The position numbers were made by a program, and so were the translations under genes. Below, one piece after another: positions 56,345 through 64,000 of a stretch of DNA of 64,000 nucleotides. How positions within the stretch are numbered: position 1 is the stretch's first letter; each line of letters opens with the position of its first letter. The notes beneath the pieces were generated by a model, which saw only the letters and a program-made list of their open reading frames with translations, was not told the origin of the DNA and ran no database searches. Origin of the DNA: Kutzneria buriramensis (GTDB taxonomy: Bacteria; Actinomycetota; Actinomycetes; Mycobacteriales; Pseudonocardiaceae); contig NZ_QUNO01000018.1 of assembly GCF_003387475.1 (NCBI RefSeq), forward strand, positions 62,001 through 126,000, in the 5' to 3' direction.

Positions 56345-56731
56345 CCCCCGCGAGTCGCGCTGACGGACACACCGAATGTCGGTTTCAGGCAGAAACGAGA
56401 CTGGGAGCTCAGTTCTGTCGGAAACTGGGGATCGGTGTGACGTCCGGGGACTCGCCGGGTGGGTGGGGGAGTGCGGCGGCGTGAGGGGTCGGTTGTGGCG
56501 GAACCGGGTTCGCGATAGCGCTGGGTGGGACTCGCTGGGATGAGGTGGCGGAGCGACGCGCCGATCTGCCGGAGTCCGGGGATCGACGCGACGCTGGGCG
56601 GGACTCGGGGGGCGAAGCGGGCGCACCTGAGTGGCTCGGTTGGCGGTGGTGGCCAAGTGAGCCACTCAGGTGGCGTTCGGCAACTGCCCCAGACCTACAT
56701 TCGTTGTGTCTGTGAGCGCGACTCGCCGGGG
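56345..56731. repeat. Cluster of 49-bp repeats with an embedded hairpin
   Basis: Five 49-bp copies: 56345-56393 (+) and, reversed, 56414-56462, 56493-56541, 56565-56613 and 56683-56731. The middle three are the most worn. A perfect 14-bp hairpin (56624-56637 with 56659-56672, 21-nt loop) sits between the last two. The 479-bp gap between the DUF1080 and alpha-galactosidase genes is essentially this cluster, and I see no gene in it. Confidence 0.75.
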
Positions 56732-56734
56732 TGA

Positions 56735-58822
56735 TCAGGCGGGGGTGAGTTCCAGGACCAGGGCTTGGGCGGGGCCTAGGAGCGGGGCTTGGAGGCCGAA
56801 GGTGGCCAGGGTGGCGCCGGGGAGGGTGACGCCGGTGGCGACCCACGGGGTCTGCTGGGCGAAGCGGCTGGCGGCGGGAGCCAGCTCGGGGATGGCCCGT
56901 ACGGTGTAGCGGCGCGCGGGGTCCAGGCCGGGGAAGCGCAGGCGGGCGGGCACCGCGTCGGGGGAGGTTTCCAGCCGGGCGTAACAGAAAACGGCGTGCC
57001 CGTCGCCGACGACGCCGTGCAGCAGGGAGCCGTGATCGGTGTGATCGGCCCGTACGGTCACGCCCCCGTGCAGCAGCGGCCGCAGCCGCTTGTACACGGC
57101 GATCCACCCGGTGAGCTGGGCCAGTTCCTCGGCGGACAGGCCGGTGAGGTCCCACTCCAGCCCGGCGTGGTCGAACAGGGCCGTGGCGCAGCGGAACGGC
57201 AGCTCGGTGACGCGCCCGGTGGTGTGCGCCTCCGGCGGCCCGACGTGGCTGCCGATCAGCTCCGGCGGCACGAGCAGGCCCATCCAGCGCTGGATCCGTT
57301 GCCGCTCAACGGCATCGTTGGTGTCGGACGCCCACACGCGGTCGGTGTGCCCGAGAATGCCGAGATCCACTCGGGCGCCGCCGGAGGAGCAGGACTCGAT
57401 CTCCAGCGCCGGATGCCGTGACCGCAGCGCGTCGAGCAGCCGGTACACCGCCGCGGTCTGACCGTGCACGCCCGGCACGGCCTCCATCAGGTCCCGGTTG
57501 TGATCCCACTTGATGTAGTCGATCCGGTACTCGGCGACGAGGGAGTCCAGGCGCTCCAACAGATAGTCGAACACCTCGGGCTTGGCCAGGTTCAGCACCT
57601 GCTGCTGCCGCCACGGCCGCGCGAGCCGGTCACCGGCGACCAGCAGCCAGTCGGGGTGCGCCCGGGCCAGCTCCGAGTCGGGGTTGACCATCTCGGGCTC
57701 GAACCACAGCCCGAACTGCATTCCCTTGTCCCGCACGTAATCCACCAGCGGCTTGAGCCCGTCCGGCCACACCTGGGTGTCCACGTACCAGTCGCCGAGC
57801 CCGGCGCTGTCGTCCCGCCGGCCGAGGAACCAGCCGTCGTCCAGCACGAACCGTTCGACGCCGATCTCCGCGGCCCGGTCGGCCAGCGCCTTGAGCCGGT
57901 CCAGGTCGTGGTTGAAGTAGACGGCTTCCCACGTGTTGAGCACGACCGGCCGCGGCGTGGACGGATGCGAGTCGCGGGCCCGCATCCACGCGTGCAGGCG
58001 GTCGCTCAGTCCGTCCAGACCCCGGTCGGACCACACGAACAACGCCCACGGCGTCGCGTACGACTCGCCGGGGCCGAGGCGGATCTCGCCCGGGGCAAGG
58101 ATTTCCGCCGAGCCGAGCACGCTGACGCCTTCGGCCAGCCGCTCGGCGAAGTGCTCGTGGTTGCCGCTCCACGCGAGGTGCACGCCCCACACCTCGCCGT
58201 GCCGGAACCCGAAGCCGTCGGTGCCGGCGACGAGCAGCCCGGTCGCGTCGTGACCGGTGCGGCCGCGGCGGCTCTCGCGCGCCCGCAGGCCGTGCAGGAA
58301 CGGGCTGCGCTGTGGCGACCGCTCCCGGCACCACCGCCCGGTGAGGTCCAGCAGCTCCGACGCGTGCGTGGGCACCGGCAGCAGCAGCCGCAGGGCGTCC
58401 ACCGTCCACGTGTCGGCGCCGGTGTTGACGATCTCGTGCCGGACCCGCAGCACGCCCTGCGGGTCGAGGTGCAGCTCGACGTGGAATTCCACGCCGGCAA
58501 GGGAATCGGCCGCGGTGAAGGTGACCGAGTTGCCGTCCACGGCGACCGGCGCGATCAACTCCGGCCGCACGTGCTGGTACGAGCCCTCGCGGTGGCCGGC
58601 CGTGCCGGGGCGGCCGAGCCAACCCTCCTGTTCGGACGGCAGCACGGTGAGCCGGATCGGCGTGTCGACGGAGCTCGGCGCCACGCCGGGCGTCGAGGCG
58701 AGAACCAACGCGTCGTCCACGGGACCGAGGTCGGCGCCCCAGTGCAGCACGCGGGGCAGGCCCGGGCCGGTTTCCAGGACCAGGCCCACCCCGTTCGCCG
58801 CGAGGCTGATCAGCTCACTCAT
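56735..58822 (-). CDS. Alpha-galactosidase, GH36
   Basis: 695 residues with the N-terminal beta-sandwich (to about 300), TIM barrel (about 310-620) and C-terminal beta domain. The nucleophile is Asp440 in YIKWDHNRD, the acid/base Asp500 in WASDTNDA, and LDDGWFLGRRDD plus CSSGGARVDLG line the galactose pocket. Retaining hydrolysis of terminal alpha-galactosides such as raffinose or melibiose. There is no signal peptide, so it is cytosolic and needs an importer. TAGGTT at the leaderless position supports ATG 58822. Confidence 0.94.
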   Translation of the reverse strand: MSELISLAANGVGLVLETGPGLPRVLHWGADLGPVDDALVLASTPGVAPSSVDTPIRLTVLPSEQEGWLGRPGTAGHREGSYQHVRPELIAPVAVDGNSVTFTAADSLAGVEFHVELHLDPQGVLRVRHEIVNTGADTWTVDALRLLLPVPTHASELLDLTGRWCRERSPQRSPFLHGLRARESRRGRTGHDATGLLVAGTDGFGFRHGEVWGVHLAWSGNHEHFAERLAEGVSVLGSAEILAPGEIRLGPGESYATPWALFVWSDRGLDGLSDRLHAWMRARDSHPSTPRPVVLNTWEAVYFNHDLDRLKALADRAAEIGVERFVLDDGWFLGRRDDSAGLGDWYVDTQVWPDGLKPLVDYVRDKGMQFGLWFEPEMVNPDSELARAHPDWLLVAGDRLARPWRQQQVLNLAKPEVFDYLLERLDSLVAEYRIDYIKWDHNRDLMEAVPGVHGQTAAVYRLLDALRSRHPALEIESCSSGGARVDLGILGHTDRVWASDTNDAVERQRIQRWMGLLVPPELIGSHVGPPEAHTTGRVTELPFRCATALFDHAGLEWDLTGLSAEELAQLTGWIAVYKRLRPLLHGGVTVRADHTDHGSLLHGVVGDGHAVFCYARLETSPDAVPARLRFPGLDPARRYTVRAIPELAPAASRFAQQTPWVATGVTLPGATLATFGLQAPLLGPAQALVLELTPA

Positions 58823-58828
58823 GGCCGC

Positions 58829-58834
58829 AACCTA
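58829..58834 (-). promoter_or_regulatory. TANNNT -10 hexamer, leaderless start of the alpha-galactosidase
   Basis: TAGGTT on the minus strand at -12 to -7 from ATG 58822; no Shine-Dalgarno. Confidence 0.55.
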
Positions 58835-58857
58835 AGCGAGGCCGAGAACCTTTTCAA

Positions 58858-59628
58858 CTAGCGGACGGCGACCAGCACCCGATCGTCACCGGACTGCCAT
58901 ACGAAGCCCACCTCGCGGAACCCGGCGGCCCGCAACAAATCGACGTGGGCGTCGAGGCCGAGACCGACGCCGTGGTCGTCGGCCGGCACCGCCCGCTCGC
59001 GGCGCTGGGCGAGGAGTCCGGCAAACGTTTCCTCCGCCTCGACGGCGGCCCACCACTGCTGCCAGTTCTCGTTGGCGGTCACGCCGACCCGGGCCTCCCG
59101 CTCGCGCCGCACCATCTTCTGGAGCTCCGCCAGCCGGGGCTGCGACTCGATGAAGTGATCACCGTCGACCAGCACGCCGCCGGGCTCGATCAGCTCGAAC
59201 AGGTCCCGGTAGAGCCGGCTCAGGCCCTCCTCGGGCAGCCAGTGCAGCGCGGTGGTGGACACGGCCGCCTGCACCGGGCCGGTGAGCTCCAGCGCGTCCG
59301 CCCAGCCGGGCACGCCCAGCCGCGACTCGACGTACCGCACGTTCGGCGGCGTCGTGGCGCGGGCGAAGGCCAGCAGCAGGGGATCGGTGTCGATTCCCAC
59401 CAGCTGGGCGCTCGGCAGCCGGCCCGCCAGCCGGCCGGCCAGCGAGCCGGGGCCGCAGCCCAGGTCGAGCACGGTGGGCGACGGGTGCTCGCCGAGCGTG
59501 TCCGCGAGGATGTCGCCGATAACTGTGAACCGCAGCTCACGGTCGGCGATGTAGTGCTCCTGCTGCGCGTCCCAGCGGCGCAGCCACTCGGCCGCGACGG
59601 CCGGATCGACGATGTCGGTGCTGGTCAT
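58858..59628 (-). CDS. Class I SAM-dependent methyltransferase
   Basis: 256 residues. Motif I TVLDLGCGPGSLAGRLAG lies near 55, with VGIDTDPLLLAFAR and AVSTTALHWLPEEG following. An inserted helical region (about 165-215) precedes the last strands. The substrate is unknown. GGGGAGGG gives a strong ribosome site for ATG 59628. Divergent from the ABC importer operon, with a small dyad in between, so a shared regulator is possible. Confidence 0.85.
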   Translation of the reverse strand: MTSTDIVDPAVAAEWLRRWDAQQEHYIADRELRFTVIGDILADTLGEHPSPTVLDLGCGPGSLAGRLAGRLPSAQLVGIDTDPLLLAFARATTPPNVRYVESRLGVPGWADALELTGPVQAAVSTTALHWLPEEGLSRLYRDLFELIEPGGVLVDGDHFIESQPRLAELQKMVRREREARVGVTANENWQQWWAAVEAEETFAGLLAQRRERAVPADDHGVGLGLDAHVDLLRAAGFREVGFVWQSGDDRVLVAVR

Positions 59629-59653
59629 GTGCCCTCCCCGTTCGATGCTCCTG

Positions 59654-59670
59654 TTGCAACTTAATGGCAA
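59654..59670. promoter_or_regulatory. AT-rich dyad, possible operator
   Basis: TTGCAA - 5 nt - TGGCAA (5 of 6 arm positions symmetric) in the 146-bp divergent region between the methyltransferase and the importer. Its A/T content stands out from the GC-rich surroundings. The regulator is unknown. Confidence 0.4.
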
Positions 59671-59774
59671 TAAGCGCGGATCTCAAGGGGTGGACGGCCG
59701 ATCGACGGGTGTCCGCGGCGGTTAGGGTCTGCGACCATCCGTTCACTGTCCGAGTTCGAGGTGGGGGAACACCG

Positions 59775-61475
59775 ATGACCTGGCGAGGATCGTCTCTGCT
59801 CGTGGCCGGGCTGCTACTGGCCGGCACCCTGACCGCCTGCGGCGGCGGCGCCCAGAGCGCCAGCACCGCGTTCGACGCGAACAACTGCCAGGGCGGCACG
59901 CTGGATGTCCTCAACCAGGACGACGCCGCCTCGCACCTGGACCCGGCGCGGCTCTACACCTCCGGCGGCGGCAACATCCCGTCCCTGCTGTTCCGGACGC
60001 TGACGACCAGGACCCGCAAGGCCGGCGCGGACGGCGCGAAGGTCGCCCCGGACCTGGCCACCGACACCGGCGAGCCCAACGCCGACGCCACGGTGTGGAC
60101 ATATCACCTGCGGGACGGCCTGAAGTTCGAGGACGGCACGGCGATCACCGCGCAGGACGTGAAGTACGGCATCGAGCGCGGCTTCGCGGCCGAGCTGCCC
60201 GGCGGCGCGCCCTACCTGCACGACTGGCTCGTCGGCGCGCAGAACTACCCGGGGCCCTACAAGGATCCGAACGGCATCGCCGCGATCGAGACCCCCGACG
60301 CCAAGACCATCGTCTTCCACCTCAACTCGCCGCACGGCGACTTCCCCTACCTGGCCACGGCGACGCAGTTCGCGCCGGTGCCCAAGGCCCAGGACAAGGG
60401 CGCCGACTACGAGAAGCACCCGATCTCCAGTGGCCCGTACAAGATCGAGTCGTACGACAAGGGCAAGAGCATGGTGTTGGTGCGCAACACCAACTGGTCG
60501 CGCGCGGTGGACCCGAACCGGCTGGCCTGCCCGGACCGCATCGAGGCGACCTACGGCCTGGACCCGGCGGTGATCAACCAGCGGCTGACCACCGGCACCG
60601 GCAAGGACGGCGACGCGGTCACCACCGACACCGACCTCGGCCCGTCGGAGCTGGCCCAGCTGGACAACAACCCGGACCTGGCCAAGCGGGTGGCCAAGGG
60701 CGGCTTCCCGTACACGTACTACATCGCCTTCGACAACACCAAGGCCCCGTTCAACGACATCCGGGTGCGGCAGGCGCTGAGCTACGCCATCGACCGCACG
60801 TCGGTGGTCAACGCGGCCGGCGGCAGCTCGCTGGCCTACCCGGCGACGACGTTCCTGCCCGACAACAAGAACATGGGCTACCAGGCGTTCGACTTCTTCC
60901 CGGCCGGCAAGAACGGCGACCCCGCCAAGGCCAAGCAGCTGCTGGCCGAGGCCGGTTTCTCGAACGGCATCACCATCACGCTGGCCCACCGCAGCGCCGA
61001 CTTCAACCAGGACGGGCCGAAGGTGGCCACGGCGGTGCAGGACGCGTTCCAGAAGGCCGGCATCACCGTGAAGCTCCAGAGCATCGACAGCGACAGCTAC
61101 ACCACCACGGTCAGCAACCCGGCGACCCAGCCGCAGGCGTCGGTGGAGGGCTGGGGCGCGGACTGGCCGTCCGGCGGCCCGTTCATCATCCCGATCTTCG
61201 ACGGCCGGCAGTACCTGGCCGGCGGCGGCAACTTCAACACCGCGCACTTCAACGATCCCAAGGTGAACGCGGACATCGACGCGATCAACAAGATCACCGA
61301 CCCGGACCAGGCCGCGCAGCGCTGGGGCCAGGTGGACAGCGAGATCATGAAGCAGGCGCCGCTGGTGCCGCTGTTCCACACCACCCAGCTGCGGCTGTAC
61401 GGCAAGAACGTGAAGAACGCCTTCGTCAGCGACTGGACCGGCGTGTACGACCTGTCCCAGGTGTCCGTGAAGTGA
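59775..61475 (+). CDS. ABC importer substrate-binding lipoprotein, peptide/opine family 5
   Basis: 566 residues. The signal peptide ends LTAC with Cys22 lipidated. The SBP family 5 fold shows TVWTYHLRDGLKFEDGTAIT, ISSGPYKIESYDKG, VRQALSYAIDRTSVV and the late GWGADWPSG segment. Binds peptides or other oligomers and delivers them to the permeases encoded next. A GTGGGGGA ribosome site lies ahead of ATG 59775. The stop overlaps the permease start (GTGA). Confidence 0.93.
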   Translation: MTWRGSSLLVAGLLLAGTLTACGGGAQSASTAFDANNCQGGTLDVLNQDDAASHLDPARLYTSGGGNIPSLLFRTLTTRTRKAGADGAKVAPDLATDTGEPNADATVWTYHLRDGLKFEDGTAITAQDVKYGIERGFAAELPGGAPYLHDWLVGAQNYPGPYKDPNGIAAIETPDAKTIVFHLNSPHGDFPYLATATQFAPVPKAQDKGADYEKHPISSGPYKIESYDKGKSMVLVRNTNWSRAVDPNRLACPDRIEATYGLDPAVINQRLTTGTGKDGDAVTTDTDLGPSELAQLDNNPDLAKRVAKGGFPYTYYIAFDNTKAPFNDIRVRQALSYAIDRTSVVNAAGGSSLAYPATTFLPDNKNMGYQAFDFFPAGKNGDPAKAKQLLAEAGFSNGITITLAHRSADFNQDGPKVATAVQDAFQKAGITVKLQSIDSDSYTTTVSNPATQPQASVEGWGADWPSGGPFIIPIFDGRQYLAGGGNFNTAHFNDPKVNADIDAINKITDPDQAAQRWGQVDSEIMKQAPLVPLFHTTQLRLYGKNVKNAFVSDWTGVYDLSQVSVK

Positions 61476-62404
61476 CCGCCCCGTCCGAGGCGAGACCCGG
61501 CTTCCGGGTCTTCGCCGGCCGGTTCCGCACCGACCGCGCCGCCGTGTTCGGCGCGGTCGTGGCGGGCCTGCTGGTGCTGCTGGCGGTGTTCGCCCCCGTG
61601 CTGACCGCGATCGAGGGCCAGGACATCGCCTCGTTCCACAGCGACCTGGTCGACTCGGCGCGCGGCGGCGTGCCGCTCGGGCCGCTGGGCGGGATCAGCG
61701 GCCAGCACTGGCTCGGCGTGGAGCCGCAGACCGGCCGCGATCTGTTCGCCCGCATCGCCCAGGGTGCGCAGATCTCGTTGCTGGTGGCCGTGTGCGCGAC
61801 GGTGGTGCAGGTGTTCCTCGGCGTGACCGTGGGTCTGGCCGCCGGGTTGGGCAGCAAGCTGGTGGACACCGTGCTGACCCGGCTCGCCGACATCGCGCTG
61901 GCGTTCCCGGTCATCATCTTCTCGCTGGCGCTGCTGACCATCGTGCCGGACGCCTTCCCCCGGCCGCTGCTGCTGGCGCTGGTGATCGGCGTGCTCGGCT
62001 GGGGCGGCACGGCCCGCATCAGCAGGGCGCAGACGTTGTCCCTGCGCACCAGGGACTTCGTCGCCGCGGCCCGGCTGTCCGGCGCGGGCGGGTTCCGCAT
62101 CGCACGCCGGGAGATCCTGCCCGGGCTGGCCGCGCCGGTGATCACCTATGCGGCGTTGCTGCTGCCCACCAACGTGATCACCGAGGCGGCGCTGTCCTTC
62201 GTCGGCGTCGGCGTGCGGCCACCGACCTCGTCGTGGGGGCAGATGCTGTCCACGGCGACGACGTGGTTTCGCAGCGACGTGATGTACGTGCTGATCCCCG
62301 CGGTCATGGTGTTCCTCACCGTGCTCTCGTTCACGCTGGTGGGCGAGGGTGTGCGGGTGGCGCTCGACCCGCGGACCACGCGCCTGACCAGGAAGGCGGG
62401 CTGA
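61472..62404 (+). CDS. ABC importer permease, DppC/OppC type
   Basis: 310 residues and six membrane segments. The N-terminal RTDRAAVFGAVV region, a short periplasmic domain with HWLGVEPQTGRDLFARI, and the ATPase-coupling loop FVAAARLSGAGGFRIARREILPG identify the type-C subunit. GTG 61472 overlaps the SBP stop. It precedes the type-B permease, the reverse of the common B-C order. Confidence 0.93.
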   Translation: MTAPSEARPGFRVFAGRFRTDRAAVFGAVVAGLLVLLAVFAPVLTAIEGQDIASFHSDLVDSARGGVPLGPLGGISGQHWLGVEPQTGRDLFARIAQGAQISLLVAVCATVVQVFLGVTVGLAAGLGSKLVDTVLTRLADIALAFPVIIFSLALLTIVPDAFPRPLLLALVIGVLGWGGTARISRAQTLSLRTRDFVAAARLSGAGGFRIARREILPGLAAPVITYAALLLPTNVITEAALSFVGVGVRPPTSSWGQMLSTATTWFRSDVMYVLIPAVMVFLTVLSFTLVGEGVRVALDPRTTRLTRKAG

Positions 62405-62405
62405 G

Positions 62406-63398
62406 GTGCTCGGCTACGCGGTGCGCCGGGTCAGCGGCGCGGTGGCGGTGCTGCTGATCATGTCGGCGGTGGTGTACGTGCTGTTCTTCCTGATGCCGGC
62501 CAATCCGGCGCAGCTGGTGTGCGGGATCAAGGCGTGCACGCCCGACCGGCTGGCGCTGATCTCGCACAGCCTGGGCCTGGACGAGCCGCTCTACCTCCAG
62601 TACTGGCACTTCCTGGTCGGGCTGTTCGCCGGCCGGGACTACAGCACCGGACCGTCCATCGTGCACTGTGCGGCGCCGTGCCTGGGCTATTCCTTCCAGT
62701 ACACCGAGCCGGTGCTCCAGATCATCGGCGAGCGGCTGCCGGTGTCCGGCTCGCTGGTGATCGGCGCCGCGATTCTGTGGCTGTCGCTGGGCATCGGCAT
62801 CGGCGTGCTGTCGGCGCTGCGCCGCGGCCGGTGGCTGGACCACGTGGTGAACGCGATCGTGCTCGGCGGGCTGGCCGTGCCGATCTTCATCACCGGCCTG
62901 ATGGCGCTGATGATCGTCTGCGTCTGGTTGCAGTGGATGCCGTTCCCGACCTGGGTCCCGTTCGACGAGGATCCCGTGCTGTGGGCGCAGAACCTGGTCC
63001 TGCCGTGGATCGTGCTGGCGCTGACCACCATGCCGGTCTACGTCCGGATGTCCCGCGCCGGCATGCTGGAGACCCTGGCCGAGGACCACATCCGCACCGC
63101 CCGGGCGTACGGGCTGCCCGAGCGGCAGGTGATCGGCCGGCACGCGCTGCGCGGCGCGTTGAGCCCGCTGATCACGTTGGCGGCGCTGGACATCGCCGGC
63201 ATCCTCACCTCCTCGGTGCTCACCGAAACCGTGTTCGGCCTGCCCGGCCTCGGCCAGATGACCGTGCAGGCGGTGCGCAACGTCGACCTGCCCGTCGTGG
63301 TCGGGCTGGTGCTGCTGATCGGGTTCGTCATCGTGGTGTGCAACACGATCGCCGACCTGCTCTACGCGGCGGTCGACAAGAGGGTGAGCGTGCAGTGA
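62406..63398 (+). CDS. ABC importer permease, DppB/OppB type
   Basis: 330 residues. The N-terminal helix YAVRRVSGAVAVLLIMSAVV with FFLMPANPAQ is the type-B hallmark. The coupling loop reads HIRTARAYGLPERQVIGRHALRG, followed by ETVFGLPGLGQMTVQAV. A longer than usual exported loop (about 75-110) has two cysteines (HCAAPC). The GTG start is 1 nt after the previous stop. Its stop overlaps the first mini-ORF of the 77-bp repeat. Confidence 0.93.
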   Translation: MLGYAVRRVSGAVAVLLIMSAVVYVLFFLMPANPAQLVCGIKACTPDRLALISHSLGLDEPLYLQYWHFLVGLFAGRDYSTGPSIVHCAAPCLGYSFQYTEPVLQIIGERLPVSGSLVIGAAILWLSLGIGIGVLSALRRGRWLDHVVNAIVLGGLAVPIFITGLMALMIVCVWLQWMPFPTWVPFDEDPVLWAQNLVLPWIVLALTTMPVYVRMSRAGMLETLAEDHIRTARAYGLPERQVIGRHALRGALSPLITLAALDIAGILTSSVLTETVFGLPGLGQMTVQAVRNVDLPVVVGLVLLIGFVIVVCNTIADLLYAAVDKRVSVQ

Positions 63399-63548
63399 GC
63401 GAGCTTGTGAGCGAACCATTCAATGCTGAGCGTCCGCGAACGCGGACACCGGGCGCTGGCGAGGTGCCGCAGTGAGCGAGCTTGTGAGCGAACCATTCAA
63501 CGCTGAGCGTCCGCGAACGCGGACACCGAGCGCTAGCGAGGTGCCGCA
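63395..63548 (+). repeat. Two tandem 77-bp repeats, each a 26-codon mini-ORF
   Basis: Units 63395-63471 and 63472-63548 differ at only three bases. Each starts with GTG and reads SELVSEPFNAERPRTRTP then GAGEVPQ or SASEVPQ before TGA. Each stop overlaps the next start as GTGA: the permease stop with mini-ORF 1, mini-ORF 1 with mini-ORF 2, and mini-ORF 2 with the ATPase start. Each unit also has a 7-bp hairpin, GTCCGCG-AA-CGCGGAC. The insertion therefore keeps translational coupling through the operon. Whether the peptides are made is unknown. Confidence 0.85.
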
Positions 63549-64000
63549 GTGAGCGAATCCGTTGTGTCGGTGCGGGATCTGGTCATCGACTTCCACACCG
63601 AGGGCGACACCGTCCGCGCCGTCGACGGGTTGTCGTTCGACCTGGCGGCCGGGCGGGCGCTCGGCATCGTGGGGGAGTCGGGTTCCGGCAAGAGCGCGAC
63701 CGCGTTGTCCCTGCTGGGTCTGCACCGCGGCGGTAACGCGGACGTGACCGGCTCGATCGACGTGCTCGGCACGGATGTCCTTGCGGCGTCGAACGAACAG
63801 GTGCGGCAGCTGCGGGGCAACCGGATCGCCATGGTGTTCCAGGACCCGCTGTCCGCTCTGGACCCGTTCTTCAAGGTGGGCGACCAGATCGTCGAGGCCT
63901 ACCGCGCGCACAACAAGGTCGACCGCCGCGCCGCGCGCAAGCGGGCGATCGAGGTGCTGGACCGGGTCGGCATCCCCGACGCCGCACGGCGGGTCGACGC
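63549..64000 (+). CDS. ABC importer ATPase, DppD/OppD type, cut by window edge
   Basis: First 150 residues. Walker A GESGSGKSATALSLLGL lies near 42-58 and the Q-loop MVFQDPLSALDP near 95-106, as in peptide-type ATPases. Signature, Walker B and the C-terminal oligopeptide motif lie beyond the window. The GTG start is the first three bases of a partial third copy of the 77-bp repeat start and overlaps the stop of mini-ORF 2. Confidence 0.92.
   Translation, partial: MSESVVSVRDLVIDFHTEGDTVRAVDGLSFDLAAGRALGIVGESGSGKSATALSLLGLHRGGNADVTGSIDVLGTDVLAASNEQVRQLRGNRIAMVFQDPLSALDPFFKVGDQIVEAYRAHNKVDRRAARKRAIEVLDRVGIPDAARRVD

Noticed and set aside
59654-59670. Zur (zinc) box
   Set aside because: The dyad does not fit the TGA-rich actinobacterial Zur pattern closely enough, and neighbouring genes are not clearly zinc-related.

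Overview
This is high-GC actinobacterial chromosome with GTG/TTG starts and several apparently leaderless genes. A complete Pup-proteasome set sits in the actinobacterial order from hisE-hisG to tatC. The Pup ending in Glu, the domain content and the dispersed repeats suggest a Pseudonocardiales-type organism; that placement is inference.

Layout. 1-6.2 kb: a patatin-like esterase cut by the window edge, a flavoprotein, a small r1t-type holin, hisE-hisG, an AEC carrier, a methyltransferase, a STAS protein and a RecB-like nuclease. 6.2-12.8 kb: a site-2 protease, trmI preceded by a large hairpin, three related single-pass membrane proteins on the minus strand, and the proteasomal ATPase arc/mpa. 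13-24.3 kb separates arc from dop: aldo/keto reductase, lipoprotein, FAD reductase, an nSTAND1-WD40 protein with a methyltransferase, NUDIX hydrolase, sedolisin, and an ABC permease without an ATPase. 24.3-27.9 kb: dop-pup-prcB-prcA. 28-40 kb is a second insertion: a secreted LamG protein, a 2,155-residue RHS/YD protein with a zinc-deaminase-like tip, and an adjacent candidate immunity gene. 40-47.2 kb: a PAP2/lipid-kinase fusion, pafA, pafB-pafC, a small membrane protein in the usual tatA position, tatC and a lipid kinase.

47.2-52.2 kb is an operon of three paralogous membrane-anchored proteins with exported domains. 52.3-59.6 kb is metabolic and accessory: a PEP-mutase-family enzyme, two secreted carbohydrate-active proteins, a GNAT, a GH36 alpha-galactosidase and a methyltransferase. 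59.7-64 kb is a peptide-type ABC importer whose ATPase runs off the window.

How it works together: Arc unfolds pupylated proteins for the PrcB/PrcA core, PafA attaches Pup, Dop removes it, and PafBC is the DNA-damage transcription regulator of mycobacterial work. The main non-textbook signals are a 49-bp repeat family at three loci (ten copies counted by eye); a 77-bp tandem repeat that forms two overlapping mini-ORFs inside the ABC operon; six genes with a TANNNT hexamer exactly at -12 to -7 from the start codon; the toxin/immunity cassette inside the proteasome locus; and a 101-nt hairpin ahead of trmI. All calls are from reading the sequence; no database search was run.
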